Part shown: positions 18,017 through 25,593 of the stretch, one piece after another
Numbering within the stretch: the stretch's first letter is position 1
Layout of the letters: every line of letters starts with the position of its first letter
Source: CAZFDE01 sp964517795
GTDB taxonomy: Bacteria > Planctomycetota > Phycisphaerae > Sedimentisphaerales > Anaerobacaceae
Reading direction: 5' to 3'
NCBI GenBank assembly: GCA_964517795.1
Contig: CAZFDE010000001.1
Span: forward strand, 1 to 64,000
DNA length: 64,000 nt
The notes under the pieces: generated by a model
Seen by the model: the letters and a program-made list of their open reading frames with translations, nothing else
The model's database searches: none
What the model was told of the DNA's origin: nothing
Made by a program: the position numbers and the translations under genes

Positions 18017-20458
18017 ATGAGTGAAAATACCAAAGACATCATTACAATGGGCAGTTACTGGCTGATGGACGAGCCGCAGGATGAACCGGTAGACATCGAA
18101 CGATACCTGCAGAATGAAAACGACATCCTTCAGACGGGCGATACGGAATTAGATCTTCCGGAAACGATTGCGATTCTGCCGATCCGAAACGCGGTTTCTT
18201 TCCCCGGCACCGTCTCCCCATTGGCCATCGGGCGTGACCGCAGCAAGGCACTGCTGGAGGATATTACCCCGAATGAAACGATAATTGGGTTGGTAACCCA
18301 GAAATCCCCCAAAACGGACACGCCGGGATTCAAAGACCTTTATACAATCGGTACGGCTGCCACGGTCCTGAAAGTGATCAAGATGCCGCAGGGATCGGTA
18401 CATATCGTCGTTCACTGTATCGGGCGTTTTCAGATTGTCAAACCGGTAGCCACACAGCCGTATCTCAAGGCCAATATTGAGCCGGTACCGGTCCAGTTTA
18501 AAATGACCAAAAAACTGCAGGCATTGATGGTCAGCGTCCGCCAAACCGCCAACCGGGTGATCTCGCTGATGCCCAATGTTCCCGAAGAGGCCTCGGTTTT
18601 ACTGGAAAATATTGAAAGCCCGTCCGCGCTGGCAGATTTTCTGGCCGCCAATCTGAATGTCGATGTACCTGTTAAGCAAAAACTACTGGAAGAACCGGAT
18701 GCGGGCAAACGCCTGAGGCTGATCTCCCAGGAATTAGCCAATCAGCTTGAAGTGCTTGAACTGTCGCATAAAATCCAGGGCCGCGTGCGTGAATCGGTCA
18801 ACAAGAATCAGCGTGAATATTTTTTGCAGGAGCAGCTTAAGGCCATCCAGACCGAATTAGACAAGGAAGACCGCTATACCGAAGAACTGCAGGAAATCGA
18901 GGAAAATATTCGCAAAGCCAAAATGCCCAAATCCGTCGAGGCCGAAGCCCTGCGCGAACTGGATCGACTGGAAAAAATCCCGCCGGCCTCACCGGAATAC
19001 AGCGTGATCCGTACCTACTTGGATTGGGTGTGCGAATTGCCGTGGTCGCTGCGAACCGATGACCAGATGGATATCAACCGGGCCGAACGTATTCTGAACC
19101 AGGATCACTATAATCTGCAGAAGGTGAAAAAACGTATCCTCGAATTTCTTGCAGTGCGCAAACTCAACCCGAAAGGCAAAAGTCCAATCCTTTGCTTTAT
19201 CGGCCCGCCCGGTGTGGGTAAGACCTCGCTGGGCCGTTCGATCGCACGGTCGATGGGTCGCAAATTCGTTCGGATTTCATTAGGCGGAATTCGTGACGAG
19301 GCCGACATTCGCGGTCATCGGCGAACATATATCGGCGCCCTGCCGGGGCGAATCCTACAGGAACTTCGCAAATGCGGCAGCAAAAATCCGGTTTTTATGC
19401 TGGACGAACTCGATAAGATCGGCAGTGATTTCCGCGGCGATCCGGCCAGTGCCTTGCTGGAGGTGCTCGACCCCGAACAAAATAACAGTTTTACCGATCA
19501 TTATCTTGACCAGCCGTTCGATCTGTCACCGGTGATGTTCATCGGCACGGCCAATTACGCCGAACCGATCCCGCCGGCATTACACGACCGAATGGAAGTA
19601 ATCGAACTACCCGGTTATACAGAGCATGATAAGCTGCAGATCGCCAAGAAATATCTGGTCAAGCGACAGTTAAAGGAAAACGGCCTTAAGAAAACACAAC
19701 TGACCATTAAAGATGAAACATTATTGGCAATCATCCAAGGATACACTCGTGAGGCCGGCGTTCGCAATCTCGAACGACATATTGCCTCGATCTGCCGTTA
19801 TATCGCCACCCAGATCGCCAAAAGTCAAAAGCGCCGTGCAACCATCGCCAGGAAAGACCTCGGCAAAATTCTTGGCCCTGCCGAATTCGAATCCGAACTG
19901 GCCCTTCGAACCGGGATCGCGGGGGTTGCTACCGCACTGGCCTATACGCCGGTAGGCGGTGAACTATTGTTTATCGAATCGGCCCAGATGCCCGGCAAGG
20001 GTAACCTGCAATTGACCGGTCAGATCGGTGATGTCATGAAAGAATCAGCCGAGGCCGCCTTTTCGATCGTCAAAGCCAATACGCGCAGGCTCAAGATCGA
20101 TCCGGAAGAATTTAACAAGAACGATTTCCACATTCATGTGCCTGCCGGGGCGATCCCGAAGGACGGCCCCAGTGCGGGTCTGGCGATGTATCTGTCGCTG
20201 GTATCGCTGCTGTTGAAAAAACCGGTGCGGCCGGATATCGCCATGACCGGGGAAATAACACTTCGCGGACTGGTGCTGCCGATCGGCGGGCTTAAAGAAA
20301 AGGTTCTGGCTGCCAAGCAGGCCGGCATTAAAACGGTGATCCTGCCGACACGAAATAAAAAGGATATTCCGGAAATCCCCACTGAAGCTAAAAAAGGACT
20401 GAAATTCCAGTTCGTCAAAAACACCCAGCAGGCCCAGAAAATCGCTTTAGAATTGTAA
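18017..20458 (+). CDS. lon: ATP-dependent protease Lon
   Basis: AAA+ serine protease for misfolded and regulatory proteins. 813 residues. N-terminal substrate-binding domain (about 45-240: LPIRNAVSFPGTVSPLAIGR), coiled-coil linker (about 240-340), ATPase with Walker A GPPGVGKTSLGRSIA and Walker B VFMLDELDKIG, and the protease domain with catalytic dyad S719 (KDGPSAGLAMY) and K762 (GGLKEKVLAAKQAG); the 43-residue spacing equals that in E. coli (S679/K722). A 45-residue N-terminal extension rich in acidic residues precedes the usual start of the domain. Convergent with folP, 4 bp apart. Confidence 0.97.
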   Translation: MSENTKDIITMGSYWLMDEPQDEPVDIERYLQNENDILQTGDTELDLPETIAILPIRNAVSFPGTVSPLAIGRDRSKALLEDITPNETIIGLVTQKSPKTDTPGFKDLYTIGTAATVLKVIKMPQGSVHIVVHCIGRFQIVKPVATQPYLKANIEPVPVQFKMTKKLQALMVSVRQTANRVISLMPNVPEEASVLLENIESPSALADFLAANLNVDVPVKQKLLEEPDAGKRLRLISQELANQLEVLELSHKIQGRVRESVNKNQREYFLQEQLKAIQTELDKEDRYTEELQEIEENIRKAKMPKSVEAEALRELDRLEKIPPASPEYSVIRTYLDWVCELPWSLRTDDQMDINRAERILNQDHYNLQKVKKRILEFLAVRKLNPKGKSPILCFIGPPGVGKTSLGRSIARSMGRKFVRISLGGIRDEADIRGHRRTYIGALPGRILQELRKCGSKNPVFMLDELDKIGSDFRGDPASALLEVLDPEQNNSFTDHYLDQPFDLSPVMFIGTANYAEPIPPALHDRMEVIELPGYTEHDKLQIAKKYLVKRQLKENGLKKTQLTIKDETLLAIIQGYTREAGVRNLERHIASICRYIATQIAKSQKRRATIARKDLGKILGPAEFESELALRTGIAGVATALAYTPVGGELLFIESAQMPGKGNLQLTGQIGDVMKESAEAAFSIVKANTRRLKIDPEEFNKNDFHIHVPAGAIPKDGPSAGLAMYLSLVSLLLKKPVRPDIAMTGEITLRGLVLPIGGLKEKVLAAKQAGIKTVILPTRNKKDIPEIPTEAKKGLKFQFVKNTQQAQKIALEL

Positions 20459-20462
20459 TTTT

Positions 20463-21272
20463 TCAATCCGCTTTTTGGATCGCCTGAATGATTTCCAGGA
20501 CTTCATTCATGGGTTCAACATCATGAACGCGCAGGATCGAGACGCCCTTTTGGGCACACCAGCCAACAGTTGCGGCCGTACCAAAGACACGATCAGCCGG
20601 CTTTTCGACACCCGTTATTTCACCGATAAACCTCTTGCGGCTGGTGCCGATCAGCACGCGGTAGCCGGTATTGACAAACTGATCGATGTGTTTGAGTAAT
20701 GTCAGGTTGTGCTCGATCGTCTTGCCGAAACCAATGCCCGGATCGATCACAATATTATCCTTTTCAATCCCAAAAGCCTGTGCTTTTTTCGCTCGATCCA
20801 GAAGGAATGTCCGCACCTCGGATACGACATCATGGTATTGGGGATTTTTCTGCATGGTCTGGGGGGTGCCCTGCATATGCATTAAAACCACAGGTACCCT
20901 TCGCTCAGCCGCCAGTTCGCCCATCCGGTCATCGGCCAGTGCGGTAATATCGTTCACGATCGACGCGCCCGCATCCAGTGCCGCTTTGGCAACATCTGCA
21001 TCATAAGTGTCGATACTGATGGGAATTTGGATCTTTGCCGCAATTGCCTCGACCACAGGGACAATCCGCTTGATCTGCGTTTGGGCATCGACCGGGAATG
21101 CACCGGGGCGTGTGGATTCGGCCCCCACATCAATAATTGCGGCACCGGCGGCGACCATGCGGACTGCATGATCGACCGCTTTGCCGGTATCCAGAAATTG
21201 CCCGCCGTCACTGAACGAATCGGCAGTGATATTGAGAACGCCCATCAACAACGTTTTATTGCATAAATCCAT
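20463..21272 (-). CDS. folP: dihydropteroate synthase
   Basis: Condenses p-aminobenzoate with dihydropterin pyrophosphate in folate synthesis. Motifs: LMGVLNITADSFSDGG near the N-terminus, IIDVGAESTRPGA, PISIDTYDA, IVNDITAL, VLMHMQGTP, VIDPGIGFGKT and LIGTSRKRFIG, all in order. The start at 21272 (MDLCNKT) is preferred over the frame opening at 21308 because homologues begin close to LMGVLNITPDSFSDGG. A TATAAT (minus strand, 21297-21292) lies 19 bp before it, so the 5' leader would be about 12 nt. Confidence 0.95.
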   Translation of the reverse strand: MDLCNKTLLMGVLNITADSFSDGGQFLDTGKAVDHAVRMVAAGAAIIDVGAESTRPGAFPVDAQTQIKRIVPVVEAIAAKIQIPISIDTYDADVAKAALDAGASIVNDITALADDRMGELAAERRVPVVLMHMQGTPQTMQKNPQYHDVVSEVRTFLLDRAKKAQAFGIEKDNIVIDPGIGFGKTIEHNLTLLKHIDQFVNTGYRVLIGTSRKRFIGEITGVEKPADRVFGTAATVGWCAQKGVSILRVHDVEPMNEVLEIIQAIQKAD

Positions 21273-21334
21273 ATTCTGTTTTTCTGCTATCATTATACAA
21301 AGGAACAAAGAGGCATAGGGTCAAAGGTGCAAAG

Positions 21335-21478
21335 TTATTTTGAATTCAGCTTTTGCATAAGACTCGTCAGCATTCTTTCAATTTCCCTGGCTTTACCATA
21401 CACTATTTTATAATCATCTTTCTTTAAATAGTCCAGTCTTAAGGCAATGTCCATATGCTTACGCAGGTAAGGACTATA
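21335..21478 (-). pseudogene. remnant of an S23-like four-helix-bundle protein gene
   Basis: The last 45 or so codons of an open frame read as the C-terminal two helices of the 'four helix bundle / 23S rRNA intervening-sequence' protein family (HMDIALRLDYLKKDDYK then EIERMLTSLMQKL: compare 'E-x-ALxLGYL-xxxxY-xxLxxxxxExxRMLxxLIxxL'). The part upstream in this frame (to 21748) has no resemblance to the family's first helices and is Pro/Ser-rich and low in sense, so the 5' two thirds seem lost. A 7-bp tandem repeat lies about 310 bp 5' of it. Function none expected. Confidence 0.5.
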
Positions 21479-21789
21479 CGGCTTAGCTGCCAATGTGCAT
21501 TGAACCAAAGATGCCCGGCCTATTTTAGAACCATTCTTGGTTAACGTAAGGGGCCAAGCAAGGGCGCCGGCGGCCGGTGGCCGCAGTGAGTAGAAAATAG
21601 AAAGTAGAACTGCGTAAAGCGGTTTTGGTTGCGCGGCGCGTATCGGTTGCGGTTGGCGGTTGTCGTCCTTGGACGCACCCGACTGGTCGCTGGTGATTCG
21701 GCCCTCGATTTTGGGCTGAAAGTCGAAGGTGCTCATCAAGGTGCTCATAAGGGGCGCAAGCTGGACCCCTTCGTTAAGATGGATAATTT

Positions 21790-21859
21790 ACGAGTCACGA
21801 GAACCGAGGCCCGAACGACGAACCACGAGTCACAAGCACCGAGCGACGATCAATGAGCA
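21790..21859. repeat. degenerate 7-bp tandem repeat, ten units
   Basis: Ten abutting heptamers with consensus ACGAGNN: acgagtc, acgagaa, ccgaggc, ccgaacg, acgaacc, acgagtc, acaagca, ccgagcg, acgatca, atgagca. Positions 2-4 are nearly fixed (CGA) and the last two vary. On the minus strand the unit is NNCTCGT and it lies 5' of the four-helix remnant. No palindromy or regular spacer, so it is not CRISPR. Confidence 0.75.
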
Positions 21860-21934
21860 TCTTGAGCACCTTCGTTAAAATAGGAAAAAGAAATCTGTGC
21901 CAACTTGTGCCTTGGCTATCCGTGCCATGCGCGG

Positions 21935-22603
21935 TTAAATGTCGGGAATGATTTCGGGATAGACCTGTCCGGAGGCGTTGATCTTGAAGACATAGATCAG
22001 GCCCGGCCGCAGGCGGGTATAGACCGCGTTGCCATAGACGGCGGTGATGCCGATCGGTTTGAGCTTGTCGGGATTATTCGCAAGGTCCCAGATCTCCTCC
22101 CAGAACAACTGCCGCTGGTCGATAGGCAGCGCTTTCAAGAGGCCCTTGTATCGGGCGGGCTCGGCGCCGGCTTGTTCGATCGCGAAGCCGTCCTGCGGGG
22201 CCATCTTCTCGCCATAGACCCGCCGCCACAGGTACAGGGCGCGGGCCTTGCCGTCGAGGACAAGCTGCTCGTCGAACTTGACGATCAGGGCGTCGAAATG
22301 GATGATGTCGCCTTCGATCGTGAACTTCTTCTCAAGGATTTTTTCGGTGGGTTTGTCGAACGCAGTCTCGACGAATTTCAGGGTGGTCTGCATTCGCCCG
22401 TCGCGAATCTGCTGGTCGATGACCTTGGCATAGCCGATCTGGTTCTCCGTGGTCAGGTTGGTAATCGCCTGCTGGAGCTGTTTGTTTTCGGTGACCAGCT
22501 TCTGGATCGTCAGCTTGTCTTTGAAGGTCAATGCGCCGACATAAACGACCAATCCGACGGCCGCCAGCGATAACAGATATAATGGTAATTTCAATAACTT
22601 CAT
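21935..22603 (-). CDS. membrane-anchored coiled-coil protein of unknown function
   Basis: 222 residues. One N-terminal membrane helix (PLYLLSLAAVGLVVYVGAL, about 6-24), a short coiled coil (about 28-55: KLVTENKQLQQAITNLTTEN), then an extracytoplasmic domain of 165 residues with alternating beta strands (KILEKKFTIEGDIIHFDALI, LYLWRRVYGEKMAP) that I do not recognise. G+C is higher than in the flanking DNA and comparable with the GxGYxYP gene beyond. No SD is visible before the ATG. Neighbours give no hint of function. Confidence 0.6.
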   Translation of the reverse strand: MKLLKLPLYLLSLAAVGLVVYVGALTFKDKLTIQKLVTENKQLQQAITNLTTENQIGYAKVIDQQIRDGRMQTTLKFVETAFDKPTEKILEKKFTIEGDIIHFDALIVKFDEQLVLDGKARALYLWRRVYGEKMAPQDGFAIEQAGAEPARYKGLLKALPIDQRQLFWEEIWDLANNPDKLKPIGITAVYGNAVYTRLRPGLIYVFKINASGQVYPEIIPDI

Positions 22604-22658
22604 AAAAAATTAAAATCCGAAATACGAATATTTAAAATTCGCGTCCGAAAACGCTGCT

Positions 22659-22685
22659 CTGGATTCCCGCATTCGCGGGAATGAC
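22659..22685. repeat. palindromic REP-like element (ATTCCCGC/GCGGGAAT)
   Basis: CTGGATTCCCGCATTCGCGGGAATGAC contains a perfect 8-bp inverted repeat (22663-22670 and 22675-22682) around ATTC. Sequences of this type (GTCATTCCCGC...GCGGGAATCCAG) recur as dispersed intergenic repeats in many bacterial phyla. It lies in the divergent spacer between 22603 and 22834. Confidence 0.65.
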
Positions 22686-22833
22686 AGATAATCGAATCGA
22701 ACTCCGAAAACAGGCCGCGGAATCGCGTTTTTTGTTGCGAAACCGGCAAACCGGCTTATAATACGCCGCGTATCAATCGTACGGTATAATAATACCATCG
22801 TCAAAACGGGCTGATTTTTGAAAGGGTAAAATT

Positions 22834-25296
22834 TTGGAAATTCTCAAAAAACGTTCTGTTGCGTTCATTTTGCTATTTTCTTTTCTATTTACAGGATGTC
22901 AAATCATGCAACCAAAATCGACCACCGATCAAGCGCGGGTTGCGGTCCTGATCGAGCCGGAGATGCCGATTTTTTCGGTGCAGTTAGCGATGCAGCCGCC
23001 GAAAGTCAAGCCGATCCTCGAGGGATGGGGGATCGCGGCCGACGAGCTCAGTGCGGCCGAGCTGGCCGATGCGAACCTTTTCAATGCAAAACGCTATACG
23101 GTGCTGGTGCTGCCGAGCGGTAATTCGTTTCCGCTGCCCGCCTACGAGAATATGCGGCAGTTTCACAAGGACGGGGGCTGTCTGATCGTCAACGGGATCG
23201 CGTTTTGCCACCCGATCGAGCTCAGGGACGGGCACTGGCACGATCAGGGGCATATCGAATATCTTCATCACGATGAGAGAGGGATCGGGACGGGCAATTT
23301 CCGCAATCCGCCGGCGACGCTCAAACCGCTGCAGAAGCTCAGCGAAGCCGATCCGCTGGACCTGCCGGAGGATATCCTGCCGCGTACGGACGAGCACCTG
23401 CAGTGGCTCAATCCGGATTCGTTCCCCAAGGAGGACGAGGTTTTGAGCATCGTCGATACGCGGACCAGTGACGGCGGGTTCGAGCCGACGGTTGCGATTA
23501 TCAAGCACCACTGCCTGCAGTTCGACGGGGCCATGACGATGTGGCTGGGGCAATACGCATCGAGTCTGGAGCAGGTGGACCAGTATTATCTGACGCAGGT
23601 TCTGGTTCGCGGGGCCGGCTATTTTCTCAACGCCAAGGGCAAGATGAGCGATTCGGCCTACCGGCAGTTGAAGCGGAAGCTCGATGCGGTCGAGAAGCCG
23701 CCGGCACTGGCCAGGAACATCGAGCCGGTTACGACGCCGCGGCCGTGGGGCGATACGTTTTTGCCGAAATCGAATCCACCGGCCGAGACGCTGCTAGTGG
23801 TGGATATGACCAAACTTTCGAACACCGAACGGATTGCGATGGGGTGCTTGCAAGGGCTTACCAGCCGTGATGTGCCGGCGCTTTGGCTGAATTTCGGCGA
23901 GAGCGATCAATTCTGGCTCGACTGGCACAAGCAGAAAGGATACATCCGCGATTACCAGATCGTGGGGGATTACCGGGAAATTTTCGAGCGGTTCAAGGAT
24001 GATTACCGCGGCGGGATCGTGTACGACCCGAACCTTTACTGCGGCGAACTGCTGGCGTGTAATGTTGCGGCGTGCGAGGATTTGATCATTGTGACGCCGA
24101 AACTGGCCGAGGAACTGAATATCCCGATCCGGATCGATTTGCGCGGGCGGTTCGAGACGTATGCCGAGGGGATGCGATGGGTCTGGCAGCAGTATAAAGA
24201 CCGGCTCAATCATCATCTTTGCGATATTATTTTCCCGCGGTGGCTGTCGAGTACCGCTTTCGCGTACGATATTCAGCATCGCGGGATCGTGTTCTGGATA
24301 TCCGGGCCGGTGGACAGCGCCAAGCCGGGTGCCGATCCGGTGGCCGAGACCACGATCATGGCCGAGATCTTTAGCGAGATGCCGCCGAATATCGCGATGC
24401 TCGGGTTCACCAGCGGCGGCGAGGGGAACGGCCTGGGCGAGGTCGGCGGGACGCGGTTCGCCGGAGCTTACGGCAAGAACCTGATCCCGACCGACAGTTT
24501 GTCGAATACCTGTGTCACCAGCGGGATTCAGATGGATGCACTGATTCAGAAGAAGCCCCCTGCCGCCCCGGCGCTGGAGGACGACAAGGTATATATCGCG
24601 CTGACGTATTCCGACGGGGACAATCAGAATGTCTGGCGGGTCTTTTTTAAGCGTTTTCTGGACGATCCGCTGTACGGTGATTTTCCGGTGTCGTTTGGCA
24701 TGGGGCCGACGATTATCGACCTTCAGCCGGCGGTCGCCCAGTGGTACTATGAAAATGCGGATGCGATGACAGAATATATTTGCGATGTCTCGGGGATCGG
24801 GTATATGCGGCCGGATAGTTATGGCGTTCGATTCCGTGATAAAAAGGAAGTTTTCGACGGATTTCTGGACTGGACCGGAAACTATATGCGAAAAATGGAC
24901 ATGGAGACGGTCCGAACCGTTTCCGGCGGGGACGAGTACCTTAAGCGGTACATCGAGAAATTAGGGTTTATGCATTCGGTTTTCGCCGATATGGGTCACC
25001 CTTCCGGGGCAAAGGATTATCATGAACACACCTACAGTCTGGAAGAGATGCCCGTTTTTCGGTCGATTTGCGGATGGGGCGGCGGCCAAAAGGGGTATTT
25101 AGCCGAGGTTCAAGGCCGCATCGGCGATGTCCGCCCCGCTTTTGTCAATGTGATGGTTCATGCGTGGACATTTGGGAATATGGCGGATTTGAAGAAATAT
25201 TTCGTTGACGAGCTGGATTCGGATTACGTTATCGTGACACCGGCGCAGCTTGCCCAATTATTTGAACAGGCCAAAAAGAAAAAGAGTGACAAATAA
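22834..25296 (+). CDS. GxGYxYP-type putative glycoside hydrolase, lipoprotein
   Basis: 820 residues with a lipoprotein signal (FLLFSFLFTGC region: lipobox FTGC, lipid Cys about residue 22), so anchored on the periplasmic or outer face. The N-terminal 230 residues look like a glutamine-amidotransferase-like Rossmann module (YTVLVLPSGNSFP, GCLIVNGIAF). From about 290 on it matches the GxGYxYP family layout: N-domain starting TLLVVDMTKLSNTERIA, C-domain with YIALTYSDGDNQNVW and the namesake SGIGYMRPDSYG (here Arg replaces Tyr at one position). The family is a putative polysaccharide hydrolase without proven substrate. TTG start, AAAGGG 7 nt upstream. High G+C compared with the 5' intergenic DNA. 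Confidence 0.75.
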   Translation: MEILKKRSVAFILLFSFLFTGCQIMQPKSTTDQARVAVLIEPEMPIFSVQLAMQPPKVKPILEGWGIAADELSAAELADANLFNAKRYTVLVLPSGNSFPLPAYENMRQFHKDGGCLIVNGIAFCHPIELRDGHWHDQGHIEYLHHDERGIGTGNFRNPPATLKPLQKLSEADPLDLPEDILPRTDEHLQWLNPDSFPKEDEVLSIVDTRTSDGGFEPTVAIIKHHCLQFDGAMTMWLGQYASSLEQVDQYYLTQVLVRGAGYFLNAKGKMSDSAYRQLKRKLDAVEKPPALARNIEPVTTPRPWGDTFLPKSNPPAETLLVVDMTKLSNTERIAMGCLQGLTSRDVPALWLNFGESDQFWLDWHKQKGYIRDYQIVGDYREIFERFKDDYRGGIVYDPNLYCGELLACNVAACEDLIIVTPKLAEELNIPIRIDLRGRFETYAEGMRWVWQQYKDRLNHHLCDIIFPRWLSSTAFAYDIQHRGIVFWISGPVDSAKPGADPVAETTIMAEIFSEMPPNIAMLGFTSGGEGNGLGEVGGTRFAGAYGKNLIPTDSLSNTCVTSGIQMDALIQKKPPAAPALEDDKVYIALTYSDGDNQNVWRVFFKRFLDDPLYGDFPVSFGMGPTIIDLQPAVAQWYYENADAMTEYICDVSGIGYMRPDSYGVRFRDKKEVFDGFLDWTGNYMRKMDMETVRTVSGGDEYLKRYIEKLGFMHSVFADMGHPSGAKDYHEHTYSLEEMPVFRSICGWGGGQKGYLAEVQGRIGDVRPAFVNVMVHAWTFGNMADLKKYFVDELDSDYVIVTPAQLAQLFEQAKKKKSDK

Positions 25297-25350
25297 TCGG
25301 CCTGTGGGCAGAATAAGGTTTATCGAAAGGTAAAATAAGGGATTGGATGA

Positions 25351-25379
25351 TTGACAAAATAGCCACTCTTTTAGATAAT
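25351..25379 (+). promoter_or_regulatory. strong sigma-70 promoter of the candidate small RNA
   Basis: Perfect -35 TTGACA (25351-25356), exactly 17 bp, -10 GATAAT (25374-25379). Predicted transcription start near 25386. Confidence 0.65.
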
Positions 25380-25385
25380 ATGTAC

Positions 25386-25495
25386 AAAATTAAATAGTCT
25401 AAACGTAAGTTTCTCCAGGCTCTTCCGGCTCTATACAATTGCCCCCTTACGAGCCGATCTTCTCGCTCTTAATCACTGGGGAAACTTACTTTTTT
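25386..25495 (+). ncRNA. candidate structured small RNA of about 110 nt
   Basis: Between the promoter and a T6 run (25490-25495) lies a folded segment. The closing stem pairs 25405-25416 with 25478-25489 (GTAAGTTTCTCC against GGGGAAACTTAC: 12 bp, one U.G). Inside, CGGCTC (25426-25431) pairs with GAGCCG (25451-25456). The closing stem runs straight into T6, so it doubles as the terminator. No SD-ORF lies within it, and the consensus of SRP RNA, tmRNA, 6S or RNase P is not present. It could alternatively be a long leader attenuator of uvrB, but uvrB has its own promoter after it. Confidence 0.5.
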
Positions 25496-25542
25496 AAACA
25501 TGCCCTAAAATCTTTGCTTTTGGCCTGAAAACAAGGATGCGC

Positions 25543-25571
25543 TTGCATAATGAGTGTCCTGGGAGTACAAT
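25543..25571 (+). promoter_or_regulatory. uvrB promoter
   Basis: -35 TTGCAT (25543-25548), 17 bp, -10 TACAAT (25566-25571), giving a leader of roughly 16 nt before the ATG at 25594. No LexA-type palindrome is recognisable nearby. Confidence 0.5.
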
Positions 25572-25593
25572 TTTCTTAAAATATATTTTTTGA

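Noticed and set aside
21790..21859. 7-bp array as CRISPR
   Set aside because: Units abut without spacers and are only seven bases.
25386..25495. Candidate RNA as SRP, 6S, tmRNA or RNase P
   Set aside because: Length and conserved words (e.g. GGAAGGNAGCAGCC of SRP) do not fit any of these.
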